A stretch of DNA of 64,000 nt from Trinickia fusca (GTDB lineage Bacteria; Pseudomonadota; Gammaproteobacteria; Burkholderiales; Burkholderiaceae): contig NZ_RBZV01000002.1 of assembly GCF_003628145.1 (NCBI RefSeq), positions 744,001 through 808,000 on the forward strand, given 5' to 3'. Shown in pieces: positions 53,573 through 61,922 of this stretch; position 1 is the stretch's first letter; each line of letters opens with the position of its first letter. Made by a program: the position numbers and the translations under genes. Under the pieces are notes generated by a model. That model saw only the letters and a program-made list of their open reading frames with translations. It was not told the DNA's origin and ran no database searches.

Positions 53573-55295
53573 CTTCCGTCTCCAATCCCAGTCTTATCAA
53601 GGTTTCGCAGCGAGCGGCGTCCAGGTCGGAAAACGGACCGACCCGGGCCAGCAGATCGCGTGGATCGATTTGCCCGGCAATCAGGCGCATCCAGCCATGC
53701 TCCGCGATCGTCAGTCCACGCAGACAGTCGAGCCAGTATCGATGAGCCCCAACCCGGTCGCCCTGCGCCATCAGGTCGAGAAATTCCTGGTCCGGACAAA
53801 TCACTTCGGCAAGCACGGCACGCCCGCTATAGCCTCCCGTGCAATGTCCGCAGCCCGTGCGATTCACGAGCCTGATCGTCTCGAGAAACGCGCTCGCCGT
53901 ACGCGATATCGCGTGCTGCAAATCCGTACTCAATTCGTCCGCTGGCGCTTCCTGCAAGGGCGTGCAGCACCGAGGGCAGAGCAGCTTGATCAGACGCTGT
54001 GCCGTCAGACCCGTAACAAGATGCGGATCGCTGAGTTTGTAGCTTTCGACACCTTGATCGCGCAGCCGGTCAAAGATCGCCATCGCGTTATTGGCGTGAA
54101 GCGATGTCCACACCTGGTGACCGGTCATGGCCGCCGTGAACACCAGATTGATGACGGCCTGATCGCGCGCTTCACCGGGCATGATGACGTCCGGATCGGA
54201 ACGTAATGCGGCGGTAATCGCTTTCCGATACGCGGCGCCCCGTTCCTCCTCGGTATCGACGTTGGCGACCGGCAATTGCGCCGCGCCGGTAATTTCGTAC
54301 TCCGGAGGATCTTCGATGGTCAAGATGTTGATTTGCTGGCCGCGCTCCTCGTACAGGCCTTCAAGCACGACTTTCAACGTCGTGGATTTTCCCGAGCCGG
54401 TCGGACCGGAGATGATGTTGATGCCCTCCGGCATCTGCCGCATGCGAGCGAACGCTTTGCGGTGCAAGGGGTGGAATCCGAGGCTTTCCAGCGACACCCG
54501 GTTCCCCCAGCGACGTTCCGCGTACAACAGGCGCGCAATCAGATATCGGCCGCCCGACCCTAGCGGATTGAACTGCAGGCGCACGGCTTGCAAGCCGCTG
54601 GGCAAACTCGTCTTGCCGTTCGAAATGCGCGCCGCCTGATAGTCATGCACGCGGTACGTCGCATCGGCGACGTCGGCCATGTTGAACGCGGCGGCCAATA
54701 GCTCATGGCCGAATTGCGCGTTGACCTGGCGCTGCCGCACCATATCGCCGCCCATGCGGAATTTGATCTCTGCTTCGTGTTCGCGAACATAAATGTGAAT
54801 ATCGCTGACGTGTGCATGCACGGCTTCAGCCAGCAACTTCAGCACTTCTCCCTGCATCGGAATGGCCTGGTGCCGATTGGGCGCGGCGCCATCGAGCGTG
54901 CCGCCGAGCCGGTCCGCCTCCTCGTACAGCAAACGAATCACCTCGATGTCGGCCGCATACCACGCCGTCACACCGATGCCTTTACGGCGAGCGACCTCGC
55001 GCAGCGCCAGAACCTGTGAATGGCGCGGACTATTCCGATCGACGATCAGCGTGCCGTCTTCGAACAATACCGCCAGCTTGCGCTGCGCCGGCGACGCCTC
55101 TACGCGCCCGCCATTCGACGAAACGATACTGCCGGCTCGCCGAAAGAACGGTTGCATGTCGTCTTGCCTGAGTTCCCGCAATCTGACGCCGCCAAAGCGG
55201 GGAGCCGCCGTACGCCCATCGGTGGGTGCACCGTCCTCGAAAGCCTCTGGGGACGGCGCGGTACGCTGCGCGGCATCGTGCTCTTCGATGCTCAC
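53565..55295 (-). CDS. pilQ: Type IVb pilus assembly ATPase PilQ (GspE family)
   Basis: 576 residues from GTG 55295, which overlaps the pilP stop as GTGA. The frame extends upstream but only as antiphase of pilP. Walker A is GPTGSGKS (297-304). The Asp box is ILTIEDPPEYEITG, Walker B is PDVIMPGEARDQ (Pro and Ala where most ATPases have Val and Ile/Val), and the His box is GHQVWTSLHANNAM. A late zinc motif CPRCC...CGHC is present. In the R64 system PilQ is the cytoplasmic assembly motor. pilR overlaps its 3' end. Confidence 0.93.
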   Translation of the reverse strand: MSIEEHDAAQRTAPSPEAFEDGAPTDGRTAAPRFGGVRLRELRQDDMQPFFRRAGSIVSSNGGRVEASPAQRKLAVLFEDGTLIVDRNSPRHSQVLALREVARRKGIGVTAWYAADIEVIRLLYEEADRLGGTLDGAAPNRHQAIPMQGEVLKLLAEAVHAHVSDIHIYVREHEAEIKFRMGGDMVRQRQVNAQFGHELLAAAFNMADVADATYRVHDYQAARISNGKTSLPSGLQAVRLQFNPLGSGGRYLIARLLYAERRWGNRVSLESLGFHPLHRKAFARMRQMPEGINIISGPTGSGKSTTLKVVLEGLYEERGQQINILTIEDPPEYEITGAAQLPVANVDTEEERGAAYRKAITAALRSDPDVIMPGEARDQAVINLVFTAAMTGHQVWTSLHANNAMAIFDRLRDQGVESYKLSDPHLVTGLTAQRLIKLLCPRCCTPLQEAPADELSTDLQHAISRTASAFLETIRLVNRTGCGHCTGGYSGRAVLAEVICPDQEFLDLMAQGDRVGAHRYWLDCLRGLTIAEHGWMRLIAGQIDPRDLLARVGPFSDLDAARCETLIRLGLETEDV

Positions 55296-55948
55296 GTCGC
55301 GTTCCGGGTCGCGTCGCTGTAGAACGGCAGCCGCATGCGTTTGGCACCACGCGCGGAGCCTGGGGTCACCACCACGCCGCCGTCGTCGATGGCCACCACC
55401 TTCCAATGATTGGGCAACGCATCGCCGGCGCGCACCATGATTTGGCCGTAGCCGGGTACGCTGAGAAGCGCCTCGCGCTCGTCACCCACCCCCGTCAAGC
55501 TGACCACCGACGGAACGTTGTCACCGTCGTCATCCGGCGCCGCGTGCTTGCCATCTTGATTGGCCGCGCGAATCTGAGCCTTCAACTGGGCTTGTTGCAG
55601 CTCCAACTTCAGCTGCAAATTGTCACGCTGCAATTTCTGCATGGTGGCCAGTTGACCTTCGTAAGGGGACAAGTCTGGTGGCGGCAAAGCCTCCGCGTTG
55701 TCATTCGACTCGGCCGGTGTGCGCGCGCCGGCCGTGGGTACCGGCGCCGACGCCGAAGCAGGAACCGAGGCTGAGGCTGGCACCGAAGCCGGCGCATCCG
55801 GCCGCCGGGCAACCTCGCCGGAGCCGGCCTGAACCGGCGCTCCATGCGCGTTCAGCGCCAGGAAGCAAAGTAAGGAGAAACATGCGACTCGTCTTCCTGT
55901 CGCGTATCTACCGATAGTCGATTTGTCGTGTCGAGATTGGACGTTCAT
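55292..55948 (-). CDS. pilP: Type IVb pilus biogenesis protein PilP
   Basis: 218 residues. A hydrophobic N-terminal segment (VACFSLLCFLALNAHG, about 21-36) ending in an Ala-Pro-rich linker suggests export. A coiled-coil stretch (MQKLQRDNLQLKLELQQAQLKAQI in part: QRDNLQLKLELQQAQLK) precedes a small beta domain with SVPGYGQIMVRAGDAL and WKVVAIDDGGVVV. This matches PilP of R64 and PAPI-1 type pili, a periplasmic component that links inner membrane and secretin. It starts 24 bases after pilO and its stop overlaps the pilQ start. Confidence 0.85.
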   Translation of the reverse strand: MNVQSRHDKSTIGRYATGRRVACFSLLCFLALNAHGAPVQAGSGEVARRPDAPASVPASASVPASASAPVPTAGARTPAESNDNAEALPPPDLSPYEGQLATMQKLQRDNLQLKLELQQAQLKAQIRAANQDGKHAAPDDDGDNVPSVVSLTGVGDEREALLSVPGYGQIMVRAGDALPNHWKVVAIDDGGVVVTPGSARGAKRMRLPFYSDATRNAT

Positions 55949-55971
55949 CGTGTTCGTCTATTTTTAAAAGT

Positions 55972-57327
55972 TCAGCGCCGGCGCCGCCTTGTAAGAACGG
56001 GGAAATGCACCAGATCGCCAATATGCGCGCCGCGCACAATGGATGAAGGGGCCATCCCGGACCACCGCTTATCCGTCAACTCACCTCCGCCGGGCAGTGG
56101 CGCCGTGCGTTCGAACACCTCGCCCGTGACGCTCCAGTTATCTGTCGACGAATCGAACGTGATCTCGCGAACGACCGACCCGGGGATCCGCCCCAACAGC
56201 GGCGTGAACGTATCCGGGCTCGCCAGCGTCGTGAACTGATAGCGGAAGCTGCGCCAAAATGGCTGACTCTCACCCGGCGTAATCGTCAGCGGCAATTGCA
56301 GCTCCGCGAAGTGGCTGCGCAAATAGTCCTGCGATTTCCCGAGGATGGTGCCGCGGCTGCCTGAACCATAGCTTTGCAGCGGCACCAGTTGCCAAGTGAG
56401 CGTTGCATGGTCACCTTGTATATTGCTGATCTCCGGTTCGCCCGGCACTTGGCTCACGTCGGACTTGATCCAGTTCACGGTGCCGCCCTGGCGGCTGACG
56501 TCGTAACGCACCGTCGTGCCGTCGCAATGCCCGACGTTGTCGGCCACCCAGCCCGGGATGTCGTCGGCTGCCGCGCGGGCAGCCCACAATCCGTCGACAC
56601 AGACCTGCAAAGTCTGGTCCGGCAGAGGCTTGCCTACCCACGGCATCGGCGGCACATGCACTGCAGGCGGAGCAGGCGGCACCGGCGGCGGCGCCTTGTG
56701 CGCCTTATAGAGGAAATGAGCAGCCACGGCCAAGCTCACCGCCGCAAACGATACGAAAGCTGCGATACGTGTCCAGTTGCGCCGCACCGATCGCAATTTG
56801 ACCGGCGCCTTGCTAAAGCGCTCTCGCAGCGAATCGGACGGACTCGCACCGCCGATTTGCCAAGCGGCGGGACAAACGATCTCGGTCCAGGGCTCCGTAG
56901 TCAGCCCCTCGTCGAACTCGACACGCGCCTGTGCCTCATTCTCGAACGCCTTGTCATAAACGATCGACGTATCGGCCCGGATGCCGAGCAAAATCCATGC
57001 GCCGTCATCCGAACGCCAGACACCGTAAACAGATCCGCTACAAGCCGCGGCCACGGCCGCCGCCAAAACCGGCAACCCTGGCCGGTGCCCGATGAGCGCA
57101 TCACCGAGCCCGTATTGCGGCAGCGTGTCGGCGTGAATCGGGTACAGGCACATGACGCCGGCGCCAAGCCGCGCGGCACTTTCGCGCGCCTCCCCGATCA
57201 ACGACCTTTGATCGGGCGCGCTATTCCAAATCAGACTGGCGGCATAGGAGCGTTTCCCCAGGCGGACCACGCCCACCAACTCGGCAGGCGTGGTGCCGAA
57301 CTGTTCGCCTTGCTGCTCGATATTCAT
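55972..57327 (-). CDS. pilO: Type IVb pilus accessory protein PilO
   Basis: 451 residues of the PilO2/pilin accessory protein family. The N-terminal cytoplasmic domain (about 1-185) includes SYAASLIWNSAPDQRSLIGEA and YPIHADTLPQYGLGDALIG. One transmembrane helix is at about 190-212 (AAFVSFAAVSLAVAAHFLY), followed by a Pro-rich linker and a periplasmic domain with CVDGLWAARAAADDIPGW. It is placed between pilN and pilP as in IncI1 and PAPI-1 operons. The N-terminal domain is reported to interact with the assembly machinery; the exact function is not known to me. Confidence 0.88.
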   Translation of the reverse strand: MNIEQQGEQFGTTPAELVGVVRLGKRSYAASLIWNSAPDQRSLIGEARESAARLGAGVMCLYPIHADTLPQYGLGDALIGHRPGLPVLAAAVAAACSGSVYGVWRSDDGAWILLGIRADTSIVYDKAFENEAQARVEFDEGLTTEPWTEIVCPAAWQIGGASPSDSLRERFSKAPVKLRSVRRNWTRIAAFVSFAAVSLAVAAHFLYKAHKAPPPVPPAPPAVHVPPMPWVGKPLPDQTLQVCVDGLWAARAAADDIPGWVADNVGHCDGTTVRYDVSRQGGTVNWIKSDVSQVPGEPEISNIQGDHATLTWQLVPLQSYGSGSRGTILGKSQDYLRSHFAELQLPLTITPGESQPFWRSFRYQFTTLASPDTFTPLLGRIPGSVVREITFDSSTDNWSVTGEVFERTAPLPGGGELTDKRWSGMAPSSIVRGAHIGDLVHFPVLTRRRRR

Positions 57328-57338
57328 GTCGTTCCGGC

Positions 57339-59189
57339 TCAGTTGTAGCCGGCCAGCGAACCCGAATGGTCGAGCACTACCGGCGTGATACAGATCACGA
57401 GGATCTGGCGCGAGTGGCTCCCGCTACGCGAACCGCCTAGCAACTTGAAGTCCGGACTGCCGATTCCATTGTCGGACGACTTGTCGTTCAATGCCTCGAA
57501 ACCCGCCAGCACCAGCGTCGCCCCATTGCGGATCATGGCTTCTTGAATGAACGAGCGCTGATTGATGTTCGGCACCTGCAGCTTCTGGCCATTACCGATA
57601 TCGACGCTATCGAACCCGCGGTCCTTACCCGCCAGCGCGGACAGATTGACGCTGTATTGGAGCAGAACTTCGCCGTCGTCCAATACCTTCGGTAGTACGG
57701 TCAATGAGAAACCCGAGCTGACCATCGACGCAGAGGCATTCGACGACGACGACGAGTCGTTCACCGTGGTGCCGAGCTGCGCAACGTAGCCTTTCGTGTT
57801 CCCGACTTGCAGCGGCACCGGCTGGCCGGACATCGTCGTGACCGCCGCGGTCGTCACGATGCTCGTGTTGCCAAGCGAGTCGAGCGCGTTGAGAATGGCT
57901 TTCGAATCTTTGAACTTTCCGCCTGTCAGGCTGATCATCGCCGCCGCCGGCAAGTCCGACGCGCCCGCTGCCGCCTTGCCGAGGCCCGAGGAACCGAGCG
58001 CGGCGTTCAGCACGCCGCCGCCTTGGAATGCAGCGGCCAGCGAGAACTGCCAATCCGAAGTGGCGCCGATGTTGACGCTGTACATTTCGACTTTGACCGT
58101 CACCTGGCGCAGCAACTGTTTATTGACGCTCTCGATGTAGTCGGCAACCCGGGCGATCTGTGACGGCGGCGCTGTCACCGTAATCGACGACATACTCGTC
58201 GACGCACTGAATTTGCCATTACCGCCAAGGATCGTCTGCAGCGTTTTTTCCAGGTCCTTCCAGAAATCGAGCGCGACCGTGATCGACGCGCTCTGCGACG
58301 CGCCCACCGACAAGCCCGAACCGGAGTCGCCGGAACCACCCGAACCGCCTCCCGAGCTACCGGAGCTACCGGAGCCACCACCTCCCGAGCCACCGGAGCC
58401 GCCGCCGCCCGAACTCCCGCTACCGCCAATCCCGGCGTTGACGTTCGAATCCGCCTTCACGACCGTCGGCATCGTGATGAGCGTGAAGGTACGCGTGACG
58501 TTGCGCTCGAACTCGATGCGCCCGTCGCGGTAAGTCCAGTTGATGTCGAAATAGGCCGCGGTCTGGTTGAGAAATCCCGACAAACTGCCCCTGTAGTTGA
58601 CGTGCATTTTTGCCTGCGAGGAAGATGCCAAGCCGCCCGAAAACAACATCGGCGTTGCCTGGCCATGATCGGGAAGGCCGCGTATGTCCACGTCGGGAAC
58701 CTTGCCCGTCGCGGCGGCGTTGAGCGCCGCGGCCAGATCGTTTGCCGTGCCGCGCGAGCCACCGCGCGTGGCGCCGCCCCCCGGCCTGCCCGGCGCGGCA
58801 TCCGTCGTGGATTCGAAGACGTCCACCGAAAACGAAACAGGAATGCCGGTCGCCTGAGCGATCAGTTCGCCGAGCGCTTTCAGGCCCAGCGGGGAGGCTG
58901 AGACCAAGCGCACGCTCTCCTGCTCGAAGCGAGCCGGCAGCACCTGCCCCGCATGCGTTTTGACGGCCTGAGCGCCGAGGTAGACGCCGTCATGCACCTG
59001 GATCTTCGACATATCCGCGCGATTCGAGGTTTGCTGCGCCTCCTTTGCCAGACTGGACGCCTTGGTTTCATCGTCTTTTCCCGCTTGTTCTGCCTGGCGG
59101 TACGTCGTGCTCGCACACGCGCCGAAAAGACAACTCGACACGATCGCGGCGATCAGCCTGGTAGAGGCTGGGTATCCGATTTTTTTCAT
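57339..59189 (-). CDS. pilN: Type IVb pilus lipoprotein secretin PilN
   Basis: 616 residues from ATG 59189; the GTG one codon upstream is the alternative. A lipoprotein signal ends in LFGAC with the lipidated C25. N-domains follow, including LKALGELIAQATGIPVSFSVDV and VNYRGSLSGFLNQTAAYFDIN. The C-terminal secretin domain has QVPNINQRSFIQEAMIRNGATLVLAGFE-type sequence (here given as NQRSFIQEAMIRNG and TLVLAGFEAL). The Gly/Ser-rich linker at 58319-58438, about 40 residues almost only Gly and Ser, separates the N-domains from the secretin core. It forms the outer-membrane pore for the pilus. Confidence 0.92.
   Translation of the reverse strand: MKKIGYPASTRLIAAIVSSCLFGACASTTYRQAEQAGKDDETKASSLAKEAQQTSNRADMSKIQVHDGVYLGAQAVKTHAGQVLPARFEQESVRLVSASPLGLKALGELIAQATGIPVSFSVDVFESTTDAAPGRPGGGATRGGSRGTANDLAAALNAAATGKVPDVDIRGLPDHGQATPMLFSGGLASSSQAKMHVNYRGSLSGFLNQTAAYFDINWTYRDGRIEFERNVTRTFTLITMPTVVKADSNVNAGIGGSGSSGGGGSGGSGGGGSGSSGSSGGGSGGSGDSGSGLSVGASQSASITVALDFWKDLEKTLQTILGGNGKFSASTSMSSITVTAPPSQIARVADYIESVNKQLLRQVTVKVEMYSVNIGATSDWQFSLAAAFQGGGVLNAALGSSGLGKAAAGASDLPAAAMISLTGGKFKDSKAILNALDSLGNTSIVTTAAVTTMSGQPVPLQVGNTKGYVAQLGTTVNDSSSSSNASASMVSSGFSLTVLPKVLDDGEVLLQYSVNLSALAGKDRGFDSVDIGNGQKLQVPNINQRSFIQEAMIRNGATLVLAGFEALNDKSSDNGIGSPDFKLLGGSRSGSHSRQILVICITPVVLDHSGSLAGYN
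58319..58438 (-). repeat. Gly/Ser low-complexity repeat in pilN
   Basis: About 120 bases encode near-continuous Gly-Ser units (SGGGGSGGSGGGGSGSSG and similar). The DNA is a run of near-repeats of ccgga/ccacc, so it is prone to slippage; expansions of three-base multiples would change linker length without a frameshift. Confidence 0.8.
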
Positions 59190-59310
59190 CACTCTTACTG
59201 GCGCACGCGAAGCATGCCGCCCAAAAAACGTTTGGCCAAATCAAGAAGGGACCGTATGAGACCAGCGGTGTGCCTCGCTTCCACGCTACGGCGCAAGCAC
59301 ACCAACCGAT

Positions 59311-59850
59311 CTATCGACTAGGATTGTTTTTGATCACGAGCACACGATTCCCTTTGTAAATATCCGGATAAATCGGTGGCGAAACATTTCCCAACGCGGC
59401 CAGCATGGACGTTACGGCACTGACAAAATCCCCATTGAACGTCGCCTCCGCGTCGATCCGATAGCTATATTCCGATTTCCATACGAGCGTCCAACCTGCG
59501 CGGCGGCACCAATCAGTCAATACCGCTTGCAATTGGCCATCCCGCGCGACTGTCCAGCGTTGCGACGGAGGTGAAGACGGAGATGGTTTCTCTTCAGGTA
59601 CGCCATCTGTCGATTTCGGAGTTGACGCCTGCTGAACTGACTTGACCAACGCCTGAACGAGATTGCGCGTCGCGTCTGTCAGCATCGTGTTCGGATCGTG
59701 TGACGGAGCCGCGGAAGATGCCGATGAAGTTGGCGCTACCTCAGTCGTTGCAGCCCTAGCTGGGGACAAAATGCCGCTAGCAATCCAGATAGGCACCACA
59801 AACTTCACGCAAATTCTGAATAGGCGCATTAATTTATAGATGTATGACAC
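59311..59850 (-). CDS. pilL: PilL-like protein with TcpQ C-terminal domain
   Basis: 179 residues. The N-terminal basic and hydrophobic stretch (ICVKFVVPIWIASGILSPARA) is a signal sequence with an AxA site. A Ser/Pro linker follows. The C-terminal 85 residues match the TcpQ/PilL domain: RWTVARDGQLQAVLTDWCRRAG, YSYRIDAEATFNGDFVSAVTSML and IYKGNRVLVIKN. TcpQ-type proteins stabilise the secretin. The start is uncertain: GTG 59850 is preceded by GAGAGG with short spacing, and ATG 59829 has no ribosome-binding site. R64 PilL is larger, so this is a short form. It lies 121 bases upstream of pilN. Confidence 0.85.
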   Translation of the reverse strand: MSYIYKLMRLFRICVKFVVPIWIASGILSPARAATTEVAPTSSASSAAPSHDPNTMLTDATRNLVQALVKSVQQASTPKSTDGVPEEKPSPSSPPSQRWTVARDGQLQAVLTDWCRRAGWTLVWKSEYSYRIDAEATFNGDFVSAVTSMLAALGNVSPPIYPDIYKGNRVLVIKNNPSR

Positions 59851-59983
59851 CAGCCTCTCACATTTCTCATGCTATCCGAGATCAATGGAATATTGATATC
59901 CACCGAGTCACGATTCGCGCCACTGTTACTTTTCCTATGGGCCGACCAAGAATTTGGCCGACCCAATACGGCACCCCAACGGC

Positions 59984-60535
59984 TTACTTCAATACCCATT
60001 CAATCTTGGCTAACCCATTGGCAGCAGCGCCGGTGTTGCATGCCGTTTGCGCATCAGAAGGACTCAAGGGCGTTGTTGACGGCGTTGTCGCACCATTAAC
60101 AGATATGCTCACCATCTGCGATCCCAATTGCTGCGACGCAAACGCCGCACAGGCGCCGACGGGAATGCCCTCGAATGTGACATCGTAATTAGTTTTTACC
60201 GCATCCACCGCCACCGTCACCGCGCCATTCCAGGGATTCTTCAGATCACCTGTCGTCGCATCCTGCATACTTGGCGGAATCGACGAGTTTCCCTTGAGCA
60301 CCACATTTGACAAATTCGTATAGTCAGATTGCCCCGCATATAACGTTTGAACCGCAGTCTGGATCGAACCCAGCTCGCCCAACGCGCTTTGCAATCGATT
60401 ATTATCGGAAGCCGATTGGTAGTACAGCATCACACCCGCCACGACCACGGCGGATAGCGCCAGCACCATCGATGCCTCGATCAGCGTCAGACCTTGCTCA
60501 CGACGCTTACGGAAGAGTTTTTTACATTTCACCAT
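59984..60535 (-). CDS. Type IVb major prepilin, second copy (PilS2)
   Basis: 183 residues from ATG 60535. The start is chosen because GGGGTGG lies just upstream, as in pilS1; two earlier in-frame starts are less likely. Leader cleavage is after G15, and mature LTLIEASMVLALSAVV has Glu5 (E20). In the first 60 mature residues it differs from PilS1 at only two positions, then the sequences diverge. Two cysteines (GACAAF and QTACNTG) probably form the C-terminal disulfide loop of type IVb pilins. It is preceded by pilS1 105 bases upstream and followed by pilL. Confidence 0.9.
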   Translation of the reverse strand: MVKCKKLFRKRREQGLTLIEASMVLALSAVVVAGVMLYYQSASDNNRLQSALGELGSIQTAVQTLYAGQSDYTNLSNVVLKGNSSIPPSMQDATTGDLKNPWNGAVTVAVDAVKTNYDVTFEGIPVGACAAFASQQLGSQMVSISVNGATTPSTTPLSPSDAQTACNTGAAANGLAKIEWVLK

Positions 60536-60640
60536 ATACCACCCCATTTGAAACTGACAAAATCCTTCATTGCCCCGGAAACGCAATAAATCCAAAGCGG
60601 ATTACAGCGATACGAAACCAGACGAAAGATATAACGCCCT

Positions 60641-61204
60641 CTATTTCAGGGTCCATATAATTTTATTTCCTGCAGAGGTCGTGACATCGCACGCCGTCTG
60701 CGCCCCGTCTGGTGTAAATGGCTGCCCTGCGGTAGGCGCGTCTGTGCTATTCACCTTGACACTCACCATCTGTGACCCGAGTTGCTGAGATGCAAAAGGT
60801 ACACAACCACCAGCGGGCACGCCATCGAATTCCACCGTATATTGAGTTGGAGTTGCGGCAACCACATCCACCTTCACCTCCGCATTCCACGGATTCGTGA
60901 GTTTATTATTTGCCACATCCTGCATACTCGGCGGAATCGACGAATTTCCGATCAGCCCCTTAGTTGCCAAACCCGTATAGTCCGACTGCCCCGCATACAA
61001 TGTTTGCACTGCTGTCTGAATCGAACCCAGCTCACCCAATGCACCTTGCAAGCGATTATTATCGGAAGCCGATTGGTAATAAAGCATCACACCAGCCACG
61101 ACCACGGCGGACAATGCCAGCACCATCGATGCTTCAATCAGCGTCAAACCTTTCTCGCGGCGCTGACGCATCAAGCCATCGCGCTTAGATACCAACGATT
61201 TCAT
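60641..61204 (-). CDS. Type IVb major prepilin, first copy (PilS1)
   Basis: 187 residues from ATG 61204 with GGGGGTGGT immediately upstream. Cleavage after G19 gives mature LTLIEASMVL with Glu5 (E24). The hydrophobic N-terminal helix (LALSAVVVAGVMLYYQSASD) drives assembly. The variable C-terminal half contains GGCVPF and QTACDVT, the likely disulfide pair. It is the first gene of the pil operon as read here, and the long AT-rich upstream region is probably the operon promoter. Near identity with PilS2 in the helix but not in the head suggests duplication followed by divergence of the surface domain. Confidence 0.92.
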   Translation of the reverse strand: MKSLVSKRDGLMRQRREKGLTLIEASMVLALSAVVVAGVMLYYQSASDNNRLQGALGELGSIQTAVQTLYAGQSDYTGLATKGLIGNSSIPPSMQDVANNKLTNPWNAEVKVDVVAATPTQYTVEFDGVPAGGCVPFASQQLGSQMVSVKVNSTDAPTAGQPFTPDGAQTACDVTTSAGNKIIWTLK

Positions 61205-61875
61205 ACCACCCCCAACAACATTTGATTAAACATGGATTGCGCGACCACGAATTCAAACACTTAGTCCGCGCCAACGAAATTTCGCGAACTCAGACAGAGC
61301 AGCCGGCATCGATATATTAGTTCGCGCAATAGTCTGATGAAATAATCGACAGCCATTTCGGACAATGGGAAGCGCATTTTTAAGAATTCCTTAAGAACCA
61401 TTGAAAGTCTTAAGAAGATCGAGTAGCGCGTTGGGATTCTGTTGACCTCGGCGGAACGCAACTGCCGGAGTGCTGGATGAAGTGTGTCGTTGTGCTGAAC
61501 GAAGCCGAGGAGCAGACGTTGCAAAAGACCTGCGCGTCGTGGACTTCATCAATGGCCTGCTCGTTGCAGGCGACGCCCGACCGACGGTAATGAGGGAAGG
61601 CATGTGAGGCGGATTTCCGCGCTGCTACCGCGCTCTCGCGCTTCAATGAGGAATAAGAGCCGAACAACGAGAAACCCGTTGGCGGCGATGCACGGCGATG
61701 AAACGCGCGCCAGCGCCTCTGGAAATGCCCGAGGCACGCGGGCTGGAGGCGTGATTTCGCCGGCGGTCAATCGCCTCGGCCGGAAGTTGTTCAGTGCGTT
61801 GCGACGCGCCTCGGACTCGCGTCTCGACGAGTGACGGCGCTTGCTCGACGTCTTTGCCGGGCGTCGAGCCCTCGT
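61205..61875. other. Upstream region of the pil operon and non-coding gap to recG
   Basis: About 670 bases with no recognised gene. The first 200 are AT-rich and are the likely operon promoter; they include TAATATAT on the minus strand and three copies of TTAAGAA on the plus strand at 61380, 61391 and 61410, spaced 11 and 19 bases. From about 61420 to 61850 the sequence is again GC-rich. Short ORFs exist, for example a plus-strand reading of DLRVVDFINGLLVAGDARP ending near 61610, but I cannot link them to a family; they could be a remnant left by the insertion of the pil locus. Confidence 0.4.
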
Positions 61876-61922
61876 GCCTTCACGCCTTCACGCCTTCACG
61901 CCTTCACGCCTTCACGCCTTCA
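61876..61922 (+). repeat. Octamer tandem repeat at the recG 3' end
   Basis: Five complete copies of gccttcac followed by seven bases of a sixth (47 bases). The recG stop codon (TGA on the minus strand, 61912-61914) is inside the array, at its recG-proximal end. Such 8-base microsatellites mutate by slippage; because the stop is in the first repeat, changes in copy number should not change the RecG protein but would change the 3' untranslated region. Confidence 0.85.

Noticed and set aside
61876-61922. CRISPR array
   Set aside because: The repeats are eight bases long, without spacers; it is a simple tandem repeat.
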